Shown: positions 28,061 to 42,501, counted from the stretch's first letter. The stretch is DNA of 64,000 bases from Chthonobacter rhizosphaerae (GCF_013839525.1 NZ_JACDIS010000013.1:52637-116636), one strand, 5' to 3'. Program-made: numbers and translations. Notes: generated by a model from the letters alone, not told the origin.

Positions 28061-28648
28061 TCAGGCCACGTAGCGGGCCGCCTCGTCGATCAGGCGGCTC
28101 GCGACGGTCTCCAGCCGCGCGGCCAGACGCTCGTCCGCGAGGCCGCCGTCGCCCGCGAAGGCGGTGGCGGCGGACGGCACCGAGATCTGCTCGGGGATGA
28201 CGGTGGCGCCGAGGCCGAGCTCCAGCACCTGGCGCAGGTGCATGAGACTGCGGATGCCGGCGAACGCGCCCGGGGAGGCGGATCCGAGCGCGTAGACCCG
28301 CCCGCGCCACGGGGACGGCTCCCCGGCGCCGGCACGGATCCGGCTGACCCAGTCGATGGCGTTCTTCAGGAGCGGCGGGACGGAGGCGTTGTATTCCGGG
28401 CTCGCGATGAAGATGCCGGTGTGGCCCGTCATCTGGGCGGCGAGACGTCGCGCCCCGTCAGGAACGCCGGAGGCGGCCTCCAGATCCGCGTCGTAGAGCG
28501 GCATGGCGTAGTCGCCGAGGGACAGGAGCGTCGGCTCGGCGTCCTTGAGGGCGAGCGCCTGCACCATCTGGGCCGCGAGCCTGGCGTTGTGGCTGCCGGT
28601 CCGGATCGATCCGGCGAAGACCAGGATGCGGGGGCGGGGGCGGATCAT
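28061..28648 (-). CDS. NAD(P)H-dependent FMN reductase (chromate/azoreductase-like)
   Basis: 195 residues with the flavodoxin-like fold. FMN-phosphate loop VFAGSIRTGSHNARLA (about 10-25) and the SPEYNASVPPLLKNAIDWVSR segment (about 80-101) are the signature of the NADPH-dependent FMN reductase family (ChrR, YieF type). It reduces quinones, chromate or free flavin. It lies 81 bp upstream of the phosphatase on the same strand, possibly one transcript. Confidence 0.9.
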   Translation of the reverse strand: MIRPRPRILVFAGSIRTGSHNARLAAQMVQALALKDAEPTLLSLGDYAMPLYDADLEAASGVPDGARRLAAQMTGHTGIFIASPEYNASVPPLLKNAIDWVSRIRAGAGEPSPWRGRVYALGSASPGAFAGIRSLMHLRQVLELGLGATVIPEQISVPSAATAFAGDGGLADERLAARLETVASRLIDEAARYVA

Positions 28649-28784
28649 GGCGGAGCCTCCTGTCTCGGAACGGACCTCCAGGCCAAGTGAGGCGTTCGGG
28701 TCGCGCCGTCAAGCCTCCGGCGATGGCGGCCGGCGGATCCGGTACCGCCGGTGGAGCGGCTTGCCAGGCGAACCGGCGCCACCT

Positions 28785-28805
28785 AGATTGGAATCATTCC
28801 AATCT
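28785..28805 (+). promoter_or_regulatory. ICE box (Irr-binding palindrome) upstream of mbfA
   Basis: A perfect inverted repeat: arm AGATTGGAAT, one-base spacer, mirrored arm ATTCCAATCT. Its core fits the iron control element consensus bound by Irr. It lies only 17 bp upstream of the mbfA start codon, a position for repression when Irr is active. Confidence 0.8.
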
Positions 28806-28821
28806 GTAGGACGGCCTCATC

Positions 28822-29793
28822 ATGTTTCGAACGTCCAGGCGCGCCTTCTCGGACCTGTCGGAGCGCGAAATCCTCGCGCTCGCCATCTCGGCCGAGGAGG
28901 AGGACATGCGCATCTACGCCTCCTACGCGGACGGCCTCAGGGCCGACTATCCGGCGACGGCCGCCGTCTTCGACGACATGGCCCGGGAGGAGAACGAGCA
29001 CCGCGGCCGGCTGATCCAGACCTTCCGCGCCCGGCACGGCGAGACGATCCCGCTCGTCACCCGCGAGCACGTGCGCGGCTTCTACGATCGTTCGCCCTAC
29101 TGGCTGGTGCGGCCGCTCGGGCTCGACCGGGTGAGGCGGGAAGCCGAGGCGATGGAGGCGGAGGCGCACAATTTCTACCTGAAGGCGGCCGCGCGGACCT
29201 CGGACGCGTCGGTGCGCGATCTGCTCGGCCAGCTCGCCGCCGCGGAGCGAAGCCACGTGTCCATGGCCCGGCGGCTCGGCCTCAGCCACCTGACCGATGA
29301 CGCCCGCGGCCGGGAGGACGCGGACGAGCGGCGGCGCTTTCTGCTGCAGGTGGTCCAGCCGGGCCTCGCCGGGCTGATGGACGGGTCGGTGTCGACGCTC
29401 GCCCCGGTGTTCGCGGCCGCCTTCGCGACCGGCGACACCTGGGAGACCTTCCTGGTCGGCACGGCGGCGGCCGTGGGCGCCGGCATCTCCATGGGCCTCA
29501 CGGAGGCGCTCTCCGACGACGGCACGCTGACCGGGCGCGGCAGCCCGGTGATCCGCGGCCTTTCCGCCGGCATCATGACGGCCGTCGGCGGGCTCGGCCA
29601 CGCCCTGCCCTACCTGATCCCGGACTTCTGGACCGCGACGGCGATCGCCGTGCTGATCGTGTTCGTGGAGCTCTGGGCGATCTCGTGGATCCGCTGGCGC
29701 TATATGGACACGCCGTTCCTGAGGGCCGCCTTCCAGATCGTGGTGGGCGGCTTCCTGGTCTTCCTCACCGGTATCCTGATCGGACACGGGTGA
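28822..29793 (+). CDS. mbfA: Membrane-bound ferritin MbfA (erythrin-VIT1 fusion)
   Basis: 323 residues. An N-terminal erythrin-like di-iron domain (about 10-155) has repeated ExxH motifs (EEEDMRIYASY, REENEHRGRL, EAEAHNFYLKAA, AERSHVSMARRL). The C-terminal VIT1-like domain (170-320) has five membrane helices with PGLAGLMDGSVSTLAPVF and GISMGLTEALSDDG. MbfA exports iron across the inner membrane and protects from peroxide. Repression by Irr through the adjacent ICE box agrees with work in Agrobacterium and Bradyrhizobium. irr itself is 10 kb away in the window. Confidence 0.95.
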   Translation: MFRTSRRAFSDLSEREILALAISAEEEDMRIYASYADGLRADYPATAAVFDDMAREENEHRGRLIQTFRARHGETIPLVTREHVRGFYDRSPYWLVRPLGLDRVRREAEAMEAEAHNFYLKAAARTSDASVRDLLGQLAAAERSHVSMARRLGLSHLTDDARGREDADERRRFLLQVVQPGLAGLMDGSVSTLAPVFAAAFATGDTWETFLVGTAAAVGAGISMGLTEALSDDGTLTGRGSPVIRGLSAGIMTAVGGLGHALPYLIPDFWTATAIAVLIVFVELWAISWIRWRYMDTPFLRAAFQIVVGGFLVFLTGILIGHG

Positions 29794-29814
29794 GACCCAC
29801 GGGGCCCGCGAAGG

Positions 29815-29837
29815 CGGAGCGGCCGGCGGCCGCTCCG
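29815..29837. terminator. Hairpin between convergent mbfA and msrA
   Basis: Perfect 10-bp stem CGGAGCGGCC / GGCCGCTCCG with a three-base loop. No U-run on either side, so efficiency is uncertain. Confidence 0.5.
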
Positions 29838-29865
29838 TGGTCGTCCGAACAGGACCTCGGCGGGA

Positions 29866-30528
<663 letters not shown>

Positions 30529-30543
30529 GGCCTGTCTCCGTCG

Positions 30544-30855
30544 TCAGAAAGCCTGGGCGCGGCGGCGCTTGCGGCCGAGCACCATCAGGAGGATGCCGAG
30601 ACCGCCGCCGACCGCGAAGGTCGGCCAGAGCAGCACGGTGAGGAGGATCGGATCCCATATGTAGGGATGGAGATAGCGCTGCACCACCGCCTGCAGGAGA
30701 TTGAGCGAGCCGGGATGCAGCTGGAACCACGTCTGGCCGAGGGGCGTCAGCACCACCGCGTCCGCGGCGAGCGACCGGATGCCGTCGGCCACGAGAGCGA
30801 TGAAGGAGGCGGCGAACAGGAGTACGCCGAGGCCGCGGATCAGAAAGGCGATCAT
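30544..30855 (-). CDS. Small conserved membrane protein
   Basis: 103 residues with two hydrophobic segments (about 4-24 and 70-92) and a short central region containing LTPLGQTWFQLHPGSLNLLQAVVQRYL. The C-terminus is basic (GRKRRRAQAF), giving an inside orientation. Similar uncharacterised proteins occur across Rhizobiales; no function is known. It is 15 bp upstream of msrA and probably co-expressed. Confidence 0.75.
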   Translation of the reverse strand: MIAFLIRGLGVLLFAASFIALVADGIRSLAADAVVLTPLGQTWFQLHPGSLNLLQAVVQRYLHPYIWDPILLTVLLWPTFAVGGGLGILLMVLGRKRRRAQAF

Positions 30856-31107
30856 GTGGGAAGAGGTCCGCTGAAGTTCGGCGCGGCGGAGCGCCTGGGT
30901 TTCGCGACCCGCGTCGCGGTCCAGGCGAGAGGGTGCGCGAAAGAACTATGGCCGATAGGACACGGTGTCCATGCAAACCGTCGTCATGAGGTCGTGACCG
31001 GACGGCGGACCGGGGCGTCCGCCGGAATTCCGCCTTGCATCGGGCGTTTACCGGTCGCAACAAGCAGTGTCCTTGCCAATTTGTGCGAATCAAGGGAGCA
31101 GAGCCTC

Positions 31108-31647
31108 ATGCGGTGGACCCCGATCGTCAGCGTCGCAGTCACGCTCGGCCTTGCCGGGTGCGGGGGGTACAGCCTGACCAGTCCGTCGGCGCCGCGCGGT
31201 CCCGCTCCGCTTCCGGCGGCGCCCACCGCCCCGGTCCAGTCGCAGATCCTGCCGCCGCCCATGGCCGGCGCGCCGCTGGCGACCGACCCGAACGCCGTGC
31301 CGGCCGCACCCACCGACCTGGCCGCCGCGCCCGCCACGCAGGCGGCGCCGGCCGCGGCCGTCGAGGTCCGCCGTCCGGATCTCAACGGCGGCTGGACGCT
31401 CGCCTCCGGCGGCGAGAGCTGCCAGCTGTTCATGAGCCTGACCACCTGGTCCGGCGGCTACCGGGCCAACACGCGCGGTTGCGCGTCGGACGAGTTGAAG
31501 TCCGTGGGCGCCTGGGACCTGACCGGCCGGGACGTGGTGCTGAAGGACGCGTCCGGCTCGCCGGTCGCCCGGCTCACCGCGGTGGCCCCCGCCCGCTTCT
31601 CCGGCCAGACCGAGGTCTCCAAGCGCGGCGTCCAGTTCTTCCGCTGA
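31108..31647 (+). CDS. Omp19-like lipoprotein with AprI/Inh protease-inhibitor domain
   Basis: 179 residues. Lipobox LAGC (Cys about 18) in a short signal peptide. A Pro/Ala-rich linker covers 25-85. The C-terminal barrel (about 88-179) has the AprI/Inh pattern: LNGGWTLASGGESCQLFMSLTTW, CASDELKSVGAWDLTGRDVVLKD, and the pair of cysteines. The Brucella homologue Omp19 is an outer membrane lipoprotein that inhibits proteases. AAGGGAG-like ribosome binding site precedes ATG 31108. Confidence 0.88.
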   Translation: MRWTPIVSVAVTLGLAGCGGYSLTSPSAPRGPAPLPAAPTAPVQSQILPPPMAGAPLATDPNAVPAAPTDLAAAPATQAAPAAAVEVRRPDLNGGWTLASGGESCQLFMSLTTWSGGYRANTRGCASDELKSVGAWDLTGRDVVLKDASGSPVARLTAVAPARFSGQTEVSKRGVQFFR

Positions 31648-31786
31648 CGCCCGGACCAGACCGGAGCCGGCCGGGGACGCGACCTTCGATCCGCTTGTGC
31701 GGAACCGGGCGGGGACGGTAGAGCTTTCGCATCGGCGAAGGCCATCCGGCCGCCCCTCCCGCGTCCAACAGCCGGCCCGAGATCCC

Positions 31787-32980
31787 TTGCCCTCCACCCC
31801 CGCCTCGCCCGACACCTACGGCACGGACCGGCCGCTCGGCACCGGCGTCCTGGCGCTCTACGACCTGAAGGTCACCGAGGGCGAGATCACGCCCGATCCG
31901 GCGCAGCGCGCCGTCGCGCGCCATCTGGATCGCCTGTACCGGTCGCTCCAGGAGGAGCGGCTGGCCTCCAAGAAGAGCGCCCTCGGCTGGCTGTTCGGCC
32001 GCAAGACCAAGGCCGCCGACGCGCCGAGGGGTCTCTACGTCTGGGGCAGCGTCGGGCGCGGCAAGACCATGCTGATGGACCTCTTCTTCTCCATCGCGCC
32101 GGTGGAGAAGAAGCGGCGGCAGCATTTCCACGTGTTCATGGCCGACGTGCACGAGCGGGTGTTCGCCGCCCGCCAGGCCCTGGCGCGCGGGACGGACCGG
32201 GACCCGGTGGACCTGGTCGCCGACGGTCTCGTGGAGGAGGTGCAACTCCTCTGCTTTGACGAATTCGCCGTCACGGACATCGCGGACGCCATGATTCTCG
32301 GCCGCCTGTTCACGAAGCTGTTCGACCGGGGCGTCGTTCTGGTGGCGACCTCCAACGTGGTGCCGGACCGGCTCTACCACGACGGCATCAACCGGGATCA
32401 CTTCCTGCCGTTCATCGCGCTCCTGAAGACCCGGTGCGAAGTGGTGCGCCTGGACGCGGCCGTCGACTACCGGCTGGAGACGCTGGACTTCGCCGACGTC
32501 TACCACACCCCGCTCGACGGCGCGGCCGATGCCGCGATGGACCGGCTGTGGGCGCGCCTGCTCGCCGGGGCGGCGGAGGAGCGGCGGGTCCTTTCGGTGA
32601 AGGGTCGCAAGCTGGTGGTGCGCCGGGCCGGCCCGGGCGTCGCCCGCTTCACCTTCGAGGAGCTCTGCGAGCAGCCGCTCGGCGCCGTCGACTACCAGGC
32701 GATCGCCGCCGCCTTCGGGACCGTTCTGGTGGAGGACGTGCCAGTGATGAGCTACGAGCGCCGGAACGAGGCCAAGCGCTTCATCACCCTGATCGACACC
32801 CTCTACGACGAGGGCATCAAGGTCGCGCTCTCCGCGGCGGCGGAACCGTCCGGCCTCTATCATGCCCGCCAGGGCGCCGAAGCGTTCGAGTTCGACCGCA
32901 CCGCCTCCCGCCTCACGGAAATGCGCTCGGAGGCCTATCTGGCCGAGCCCCGCCGCTCCGCCCGCGAGGCGAGCCTCTAG
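31787..32980 (+). CDS. zapE: AFG1/ZapE-family ATPase
   Basis: About 397 residues. P-loop WGSVGRGKTMLMDLFF (about 85-100), Walker B LLCFDEFAVTDIADAM, and the HHDGINRDHFLPFI-type region (LYHDGINRDHFLPFIALL) identify the family. ZapE acts in cell division under low oxygen or heat in E. coli, and mitochondrial AFG1/LACE1 helps degrade cytochrome oxidase subunits. No ATG is suitably placed; I chose TTG 31787 over GTG 31697 on protein length. The TCA cluster follows. Confidence 0.88.
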   Translation: MPSTPASPDTYGTDRPLGTGVLALYDLKVTEGEITPDPAQRAVARHLDRLYRSLQEERLASKKSALGWLFGRKTKAADAPRGLYVWGSVGRGKTMLMDLFFSIAPVEKKRRQHFHVFMADVHERVFAARQALARGTDRDPVDLVADGLVEEVQLLCFDEFAVTDIADAMILGRLFTKLFDRGVVLVATSNVVPDRLYHDGINRDHFLPFIALLKTRCEVVRLDAAVDYRLETLDFADVYHTPLDGAADAAMDRLWARLLAGAAEERRVLSVKGRKLVVRRAGPGVARFTFEELCEQPLGAVDYQAIAAAFGTVLVEDVPVMSYERRNEAKRFITLIDTLYDEGIKVALSAAAEPSGLYHARQGAEAFEFDRTASRLTEMRSEAYLAEPRRSAREASL

Positions 32981-34366
<1,386 letters not shown>

Positions 34367-34443
34367 CGGCATCAGCCCCTGACCGGTCCGGGGGCCGGTC
34401 GGGGGTCGTCCCCCACCCGTCCCCAACCGTCGAGGACGTCCGG

Positions 34444-35642
<1,199 letters not shown>

Positions 35643-35643
<1 letters not shown>

Positions 35644-36542
35644 TGTCCGTCCTCATCAACAAGTCCACCAAGGTCATCACGCAAGGCATCACCGGCAAGA
35701 CCGGCACCTTCCACACCGAGCAGGCGCTCGCCTACGGCACCCGGATGATCGCCGGCGTGACGCCCGGAAAGGGCGGCTCCAAGTGGACCGCCGCCTCGGG
35801 CCAGGAGCTGCCGGTCTACGACACGGTGCTGGAGGCCAAGGAGGCGACCGGCGCCGACGCGTCCGTCGTCTACGTGCCGCCCCCGTTCGCGGCGGACTCG
35901 ATCTGCGAGGCGATCGAGGCGGAGATCCCGCTCGTGGTCTGCATCACCGAGGGCATTCCGGTGCTCGACATGGTGCGGGTGAAGCGGGCGCTCTCCGGTT
36001 CGAAAACCCGGCTCGTCGGGCCGAACTGCCCGGGCATCGTGACGGCGGGCGAATCGAAGATCGGCATCATGCCGGCCAACATTTTCTCCAAGGGCAACGT
36101 CGGCATCGTGTCGCGCTCCGGCACGCTGACCTACGAGGCGGTGTTCCAGACCACCCGGGCCGGCCTCGGCCAGACCTCGGCGGTCGGCATCGGCGGCGAC
36201 CCGGTGAAGGGCACCGAGTTCATCGACGTCCTGGAGATGTTCCTCGCCGACGACGCCACCCACTCGATCATCATGATCGGCGAGATCGGCGGCTCCGCCG
36301 AGGAGGAGGCCGCGCAGTTCATCGCCGACGAGGCCAAGCGCGGCCGCAAGAAGCCGATGGTCGGCTTCATCGCCGGCCGCACGGCGCCTCCGGGCCGCCG
36401 CATGGGCCATGCGGGCGCCATCATCTCCGGCGGCAAGGGCGGCGCGGAGGACAAGATCGCCGCCATGGAGGCCGCGGGCATCCGCGTGTCGCCGTCGCCG
36501 GCGCGCCTCGGCACCACGCTGGTCGAGGTGCTGAAGGGCTGA
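35643..36542 (+). CDS. sucD: Succinyl-CoA synthetase alpha subunit
   Basis: 299 residues. CoA-binding Rossmann domain with [16 protein letters not shown], and the phosphohistidine in the segment [15 protein letters not shown] (His about 252). [19 protein letters not shown] is canonical. It shares a transcript with sucC; a hairpin at 36600 lies before sucA and could tune the ratio. Confidence 0.97.
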
Positions 36543-36599
36543 GCGGCGAGCCCGGCTCCCCGACCCTTCCGGGACGGGATCCCATGCCTATCTAGAGGC

Positions 36600-36630
36600 G
36601 GCCCGCCCTTCCCCATCGTCGGGGCGGGCC
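36600..36630 (+). terminator. Hairpin between sucD and sucA
   Basis: GGCCCGCC (36600-36607) pairs with GGCGGGCC (36623-36630) with extra pairing inside. No clear U-run, so attenuation or RNA processing rather than full termination is likely. Confidence 0.45.
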
Positions 36631-36706
36631 ACCCATCCAGACGAGCGCCGCGGTCCGCGGCGCATCCCCTGACAGCGAGGACGGGGCTTAGAGCCCCGAA
36701 GCGGCC

Positions 36707-39688
36707 ATGGCACGGCAAGACCAGAACGACGCCTTCGCGCTGACGTCCTTCCTCTACGGCGGCAACGCCGCCTACATCGAGGATCTCTACGCCCGCTACG
36801 AGGCGGACCCGAACGCGGTCGACGCGGAGTGGCGCGACTTCTTCCAGGGTCTCGGCGAGAGCCGGGAGAGCGTGGAGAGGAACGCCAAGGGCGCGCCCTG
36901 GAAGCGGCCAGACTGGCCGATCTCGCCGAACGGCGAGCTCGTGTCCGCGCTCGACGGCAACTGGGGCGAGGTCCAGAAAAAGGTCGGCGACCGGATCAAG
37001 GAGAAGTCGGCCGAGAAGGGCGCCGGGCTGACCGAGGCGCAGGTGCAGCAGGCGACGCGCGACAGCGTGCGCGCCCTGATGATGATCCGCGCCTACCGCA
37101 TGCGCGGCCATCTGCACGCCAACCTGGACCCGCTGAACCTCGCCAAGAAGGTCAACCCGGACGAGCTGCACCCGGCCTCCTTCGGCTTCACCGAAGCCGA
37201 CATGGACCGGCGCATCTTCATCGACAACGTGCTCGGCCTGGAGTTCGCCACGCCGCGCCAGATGGTCGACATCCTGCAGCGCACCTATTGCTCCACCATG
37301 GGCGTGGAGTTCATGCACATCTCCGACCCGGCCGAGAAGGCCTGGATCCAGGAGCGCATCGAGGGGCCGGACAAGCAGATCAGCTTCACCAAGGAAGGCA
37401 AGCGCGCCATCCTGAACAAGCTGATCGAGGCCGAGGGCTTCGAGAAGTTCATCGACGTCAAGTACACCGGCACCAAGCGCTTCGGCCTCGACGGCGGCGA
37501 GGCGCTGATCCCGGCGCTGGAGCAGATCATCAAGCGCGGCGGCAACCTGGGCGTCCGCGAGATCGTGGTCGGCATGGCCCACCGCGGTCGCCTCAACGTG
37601 CTCACCCAGGTGATGGGCAAGCCCCACCGGGCGCTCTTCCACGAGTTCAAGGGCGGCTCCTTCGCGCCCGACGACGTGGAAGGCTCCGGCGACGTGAAGT
37701 ACCACCTCGGCGCCTCGTCGGACCGCGAGTTCGACGGCAACAAGGTGCACCTGTCGCTGACACCGAACCCGTCGCACCTGGAGATCGTCGATCCGGTGGT
37801 GCTCGGCAAGGTGCGCGCCAAGCAGGACCAGCTCGCCACCGTGTGGGAAGGCGACATCATCCCGCTGCGTGAGCGCGCCAAGGTGCTGCCGCTGCTCCTT
37901 CACGGCGACGCGGCCTTCGCCGGACAGGGCGTGGTGGCCGAGTGCTTCGGCCTTTCCGGCCTGCGCGGGCACCGGACCGCGGGCTCCATCCACTTCATCA
38001 TCAACAACCAGATCGGCTTCACGACCAACCCGCACTTCTCCCGGTCGTCGCCCTATCCGTCCGACGTCGCCAAGATGATCGAGGCGCCGATCTTCCACGT
38101 GAACGGCGACGATCCGGAGGCGGTCACCTACGCCGCCAAGGTGGCGATCGAGTTCCGGCAGAAGTTCCACAAGCCGGTGGTGGTGGACATGATCTGCTAC
38201 CGCCGCTTCGGCCACAACGAGGGCGACGAGCCGGGCTTCACGCAGCCGATCATGTACCGGACGATCCGCAGCCATCCGTCGACGCTGCAGATCTATTCGG
38301 ACGCGCTGATCAAGGAGGGCGTGGTCACCGCCGAGGAGGTGGAGGCCATGAAGGCGGATTGGCGGGCGAGGCTCGACGTGGAGTTCGACGCCGGCCAGAG
38401 CTACAAGCCGAACAAGGCCGACTGGCTGGACGGCGTGTGGTCCGGCCTCAAGGTGGCGGACAGCTTCGACGAGCAGCGGCGCGGCCAGTCCGGCGTCAAC
38501 CTGGAAACCCTGCGCGAGATCGGCCGCAAGCTGAGCGCGGTGCCGGAAGGGTTCCGGGTGCACCGGACGATCCAGCGCTTCCTCGACGCCCGCTCCAAGG
38601 CGATCGAGACCGGCGAGGGCATCGACTGGGCGACCGCCGAGGCGCTGGCCTTCGGGTCGCTGCTCATCGGCGGCCACAAGGTGCGCCTGTCCGGGCAGGA
38701 CGTGGAGCGCGGCACCTTCAGCCAGCGCCACTCCGTGCTCTACGACCAGGAGACCGAGGAGCGCTACATCCCGCTCACCAACCTGGCGCCCGGCCAGGCC
38801 CGCTACGAGGTCATCAACTCGATGCTCTCGGAGGAGGCGGTGCTCGGCTTCGAGTACGGCTACTCGCTGGCCCGGCCGAACGCCCTGACGCTCTGGGAGG
38901 CCCAGTTCGGCGACTTCGCCAACGGCGCGCAGGTGGTGTTCGACCAGTTCCTGTCCGCCGGCGAGCGCAAGTGGCTGCGCATGTCCGGCCTCGTCTGCCT
39001 GCTGCCGCACGGCTACGAAGGCCAGGGCCCCGAGCACTCGTCCGCCCGCCTGGAGCGCTTCCTCCAGATGTGCGCCGAGGACAACATGCAGGTCGCCAAC
39101 TGCACGACGCCGTCCAACTACTTCCACATCCTGCGTCGGCAGCTGACCCGCGACTTCCGCAAGCCGCTGATCCTGATGACGCCGAAGTCGCTGCTCCGTC
39201 ACAAGCGGGCGGTGTCGCGGCTGGACGAGATGGGGGCGGACACCTCCTTCCACCGGCTCCTGTGGGACGACGCCCAGTCGAACCCGGCGTCGTCGACGGT
39301 GAAGCTGGTGGAGGACGCCAGGATCCGGCGCGTGGTGCTGTGCACCGGCAAGGTCTACTATGACCTGTTCGAGGAGCGCGAGAAGCGCGGCATCGACGAC
39401 ATCTACCTCCTGCGCGTCGAGCAGCTCTATCCGTTCCCGGCGAAGGCGCTGGTGGCCGAGCTGTCGCGCTTCAAGGGGGCGGAGGTCGTCTGGTGCCAGG
39501 AGGAGCCGAAGAACATGGGCTCCTGGACCTTCATCGAGCCCTACATCGAATGGGTGCTGAAGCAGATCGGCGCCAAGGTCACCCGGCCCCGCTACGCCGG
39601 CCGCGCGCCGTCCGCCGCCACGGCCACGGGCCTAATGTCGAAGCACCTCGCGCAGCTCGCCGCCTTCCTGGAGGAGGCGCTCGGCTGA
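36707..39688 (+). CDS. sucA: 2-oxoglutarate dehydrogenase E1 component
   Basis: 993 residues, typical length. Decarboxylates 2-oxoglutarate with thiamine diphosphate and passes the succinyl group to the SucB lipoyl arm. N-terminal helix [21 protein letters not shown], substrate His region [11 protein letters not shown], ThDP motif [11 protein letters not shown] (with ...[10 protein letters not shown]) and C-terminal [19 protein letters not shown] are visible. ATG 36707 follows a GGGGCTTAGAG region; spacing to sucD is 164 bp. Confidence 0.97.
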   Translation: MARQDQNDAFALTSFLYGGNAAYIEDLYARYEADPNAVDAEWRDFFQGLGESRESVERNAKGAPWKRPDWPISPNGELVSALDGNWGEVQKKVGDRIKEKSAEKGAGLTEAQVQQATRDSVRALMMIRAYRMRGHLHANLDPLNLAKKVNPDELHPASFGFTEADMDRRIFIDNVLGLEFATPRQMVDILQRTYCSTMGVEFMHISDPAEKAWIQERIEGPDKQISFTKEGKRAILNKLIEAEGFEKFIDVKYTGTKRFGLDGGEALIPALEQIIKRGGNLGVREIVVGMAHRGRLNVLTQVMGKPHRALFHEFKGGSFAPDDVEGSGDVKYHLGASSDREFDGNKVHLSLTPNPSHLEIVDPVVLGKVRAKQDQLATVWEGDIIPLRERAKVLPLLLHGDAAFAGQGVVAECFGLSGLRGHRTAGSIHFIINNQIGFTTNPHFSRSSPYPSDVAKMIEAPIFHVNGDDPEAVTYAAKVAIEFRQKFHKPVVVDMICYRRFGHNEGDEPGFTQPIMYRTIRSHPSTLQIYSDALIKEGVVTAEEVEAMKADWRARLDVEFDAGQSYKPNKADWLDGVWSGLKVADSFDEQRRGQSGVNLETLREIGRKLSAVPEGFRVHRTIQRFLDARSKAIETGEGIDWATAEALAFGSLLIGGHKVRLSGQDVERGTFSQRHSVLYDQETEERYIPLTNLAPGQARYEVINSMLSEEAVLGFEYGYSLARPNALTLWEAQFGDFANGAQVVFDQFLSAGERKWLRMSGLVCLLPHGYEGQGPEHSSARLERFLQMCAEDNMQVANCTTPSNYFHILRRQLTRDFRKPLILMTPKSLLRHKRAVSRLDEMGADTSFHRLLWDDAQSNPASSTVKLVEDARIRRVVLCTGKVYYDLFEEREKRGIDDIYLLRVEQLYPFPAKALVAELSRFKGAEVVWCQEEPKNMGSWTFIEPYIEWVLKQIGAKVTRPRYAGRAPSAATATGLMSKHLAQLAAFLEEALG

Positions 39689-39770
39689 TCCCCCGGGGAG
39701 CCGCCCGCCCGGCGGCTCCCGCCCTCCCCCATCCTGCATTCCCATCCGAACGACAGAGACGAGCACCCCC

Positions 39771-40994
39771 ATGGCGACGGAGATCCGCGTTCCGACTCTC
39801 GGCGAGTCCGTGACAGAGGCCACGATCGGCCGCTGGTTCAAGAAGGCTGGCGAGGCGGTCAAGGCCGACGAGCCGGTCGTGGAGCTGGAGACCGACAAGG
39901 TCACCATCGAGGTCCCGGCGCCGGCCGCGGGTGTGCTCGCCGAAATCCTGGTCGCGGACGGCGAGACCGTGGGCGTCGGCGCCCTGCTCGGGTCGATCGG
40001 CGAAGGCTCCGGGGCCGCCGCCGCCGCGCCGTCGCCCGCTCCGGCCGCCGCGCCCAAGCCGGCGCCCGCCGCTCCCGCTGCGGCGCCCAGCGCGCCCGCC
40101 TCCGCCATGCCGCCGGCGCCCTCCGCCGCCAAGCTGATGGCCGACAGCGGCATCAACCTCGACGCGGGCTCCGGCCGGCGCGGCCAGGTGCTGAAGGAGG
40201 ACGTGCTCGCCGCCATGTCGGGCGGCGCGGCCGCCAAGGCTCCCGCCCCGGCGCCCGTGCAGGCGCCGCGCCCGGCCTCCGTCGCCGACGACGCTGCCCG
40301 CGAGGAGCGGGTGAAGATGACCAAGCTGCGCCAGACGATCGCCCGGCGCCTCAAGGACGCGCAGAACACCGCCGCCATGCTGACGACCTTCAACGAGGTC
40401 GACATGACGAACGTGATGGCGCTGCGCAACGCCTACAAGGACCTGTTCGAGAAGAAGCACGGCACCAAGCTCGGCTTCATGGGCTTCTTCGTGAAGGCCT
40501 GCATCCAGGCGCTGAAGGAGCTGCCGGCGGTCAATGCCGAGATCGACGGCCAGGACATCATCTACAAGAACTACTACCACGTCGGCATCGCGGTCGGCAC
40601 CGACAAGGGCCTCGTGGTGCCGGTGGTCCGCGACGCCGACCAGATGTCGCTCGCCGGCATCGAGAAGACCATCGCGGGCTACGGCAAGCGCGCCCGCGAC
40701 GGCCAGCTGAAGATCGAGGAGATGCAGGGCGGCACCTTCACGATCACCAACGGCGGCGTCTACGGCTCGCTCATGTCGACGCCGATCCTGAACGCTCCGC
40801 AGTCGGGCATTCTCGGCATGCACAAGATCCAGGAGCGGCCGATGGTCGTCGGCGGCAAGATCGAGATCCGGCCGATGATGTACCTGGCGCTCTCCTACGA
40901 CCACCGCATCGTGGACGGCAAGGAAGCGGTGACCTTCCTGGTCCGCGTCAAGGAGAGCCTGGAGGATCCCCAGCGCCTCGTGCTGGATCTCTGA
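39771..40994 (+). CDS. sucB: Dihydrolipoyl succinyltransferase E2 component
   Basis: 407 residues. One lipoyl domain (1-77) with the lipoylated Lys in [12 protein letters not shown], an Ala/Pro hinge (80-120), the peripheral-subunit-binding domain ([16 protein letters not shown], about 120-155), a second hinge, and the catalytic domain (175-407) with His in [13 protein letters not shown]. It is the core of the 2-oxoglutarate dehydrogenase complex and lies 82 bp after sucA. Confidence 0.97.
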   Translation: MATEIRVPTLGESVTEATIGRWFKKAGEAVKADEPVVELETDKVTIEVPAPAAGVLAEILVADGETVGVGALLGSIGEGSGAAAAAPSPAPAAAPKPAPAAPAAAPSAPASAMPPAPSAAKLMADSGINLDAGSGRRGQVLKEDVLAAMSGGAAAKAPAPAPVQAPRPASVADDAAREERVKMTKLRQTIARRLKDAQNTAAMLTTFNEVDMTNVMALRNAYKDLFEKKHGTKLGFMGFFVKACIQALKELPAVNAEIDGQDIIYKNYYHVGIAVGTDKGLVVPVVRDADQMSLAGIEKTIAGYGKRARDGQLKIEEMQGGTFTITNGGVYGSLMSTPILNAPQSGILGMHKIQERPMVVGGKIEIRPMMYLALSYDHRIVDGKEAVTFLVRVKESLEDPQRLVLDL

Positions 40995-41094
40995 AAAAGG
41001 CCCGAGGGCACGCGGCCGGCGCCCCCGTCGGTCGCCGGCCGGCGCGGTCCGCCTCGCCGGTTGAACCGAACATCGAAAAGGGTATCGATCCCCC

Positions 41095-42501
41095 ATGTCC
41101 TACGACCTGATCGTCATCGGAACCGGCCCCGGCGGCTACGTGTGCGCCATCCGGGCGGCCCAGCTGGGCCTGAAGGTGGCCGTGGTTGAGAAGCGCGGCA
41201 CCCATGGGGGCACCTGCCTCAACGTGGGCTGCATCCCGTCGAAGGCGCTGCTGCACGCCTCCGAACTGTTCGAGGAGGCCGCGAACGGCTTCAAGAAGCT
41301 CGGCATCGACGTCGGCACGCCGAAGCTCGACCTGCCGGCCATGATGGCCCACAAGGACACGACGGTGAAGTCGAACGTCCAGGGCATCGACTACCTCCTC
41401 AAGAAGAACAAGATCGAGCCCTTCCTCGGCGCCGGCCGCATCCTCGCCCCCGGCAAGGTGGAAGTGACCCTGAACGACGGTTCCGGGGCCAAGGTGCTGG
41501 AGACCAGGGCGATCGTCATCGCCACCGGGTCGGACGTGGCGACGCTGCCGGGCATCGAGATCGACGAGAAGTCGGTGGTCTCCTCCACGGGCGCCATCGC
41601 GCTGGAGGCCGTGCCGGACCACCTGGTGGTGATCGGCGCCGGCGTGATCGGCCTGGAGCTCGGCTCGGTCTGGGCCCGGCTCGGCGCCAAGGTGACCGTG
41701 CTCGAATATCTGGACCGCATCCTGCCGGGCATGGACGGCGAGGTCGCCAAGCAGTTCCAGCGCATGCTGGAGAAGCAGGGCTTCGCGTTCAAGCTCGGCC
41801 AGAAGGTGACCAGCGTCGCGCCGGCCGGCAACGGCCCGGTGACGGTGACCTACGAGCCGGCGGCGGGCGGCGCCGCCGAGACGCTGGCGGCCGACGTGGT
41901 GCTGGTGGCCGTCGGCCGTCGCGCCTACACGGACGGCCTCGGCCTCGACGAGGTTGGCGTGGAACGGGACAACCGCGGCCGCGTGGTGACCGACAGCCGC
42001 TACAGGACCAACGTCGAAGGCATTTACGCCATCGGGGACGTGATCGTCGGCCCCATGCTCGCCCACAAGGCCGAGGACGAGGGCGTCGCCCTCGCCGAGA
42101 TCCTGGCCGGCCAGCACGGGCACGTGAACTACGGCGTCATCCCGGGCGTGGTCTACACCATGCCGGAGGTGGCGGCGGTGGGCCAGACCGAGGAGGAGCT
42201 GAAGGCGGCCGGCATCGAGTACCGCTCCGGCAAGTTCCCGTTCACGGCGAACGGCCGCGCCAAGGCGACGCTCCACACGGACGGCTTCGTGAAGGTGCTG
42301 GCGGACGCCAAGACCGACCGGGTGCTCGGGGTCCACATCGTCGGCGCCGGCGCCGGCGACCTCATCCACGAGGCGGCGGTGCTGATGGAGTTCGGCGGCT
42401 CGTCCGAGGACCTCGCCCGCACCTGCCACGCCCACCCGACCATGTCGGAGGCCGTGAAGGAAGCCGCGCTCGCGGTGGACAAGCGCCCGATCCACATCTG
42501 A
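41095..42501 (+). CDS. lpd: Dihydrolipoyl dehydrogenase E3
   Basis: 468 residues. FAD-binding [17 protein letters not shown] (8-24), redox disulfide [19 protein letters not shown] (Cys about 42 and 47), NAD site [18 protein letters not shown] and the C-terminal His-Glu pair in [15 protein letters not shown]. It reoxidises dihydrolipoamide in SucAB. It ends the TCA gene cluster; a strong terminator follows. Confidence 0.97.
   Translation: MSYDLIVIGTGPGGYVCAIRAAQLGLKVAVVEKRGTHGGTCLNVGCIPSKALLHASELFEEAANGFKKLGIDVGTPKLDLPAMMAHKDTTVKSNVQGIDYLLKKNKIEPFLGAGRILAPGKVEVTLNDGSGAKVLETRAIVIATGSDVATLPGIEIDEKSVVSSTGAIALEAVPDHLVVIGAGVIGLELGSVWARLGAKVTVLEYLDRILPGMDGEVAKQFQRMLEKQGFAFKLGQKVTSVAPAGNGPVTVTYEPAAGGAAETLAADVVLVAVGRRAYTDGLGLDEVGVERDNRGRVVTDSRYRTNVEGIYAIGDVIVGPMLAHKAEDEGVALAEILAGQHGHVNYGVIPGVVYTMPEVAAVGQTEEELKAAGIEYRSGKFPFTANGRAKATLHTDGFVKVLADAKTDRVLGVHIVGAGAGDLIHEAAVLMEFGGSSEDLARTCHAHPTMSEAVKEAALAVDKRPIHI

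Noticed and set aside
36131..39253. 1040-codon open frame antisense to sucD/sucA
   Set aside because: It is a GC-driven shadow of clearly conserved TCA genes and has low-complexity Arg/His/Val composition with no domain.
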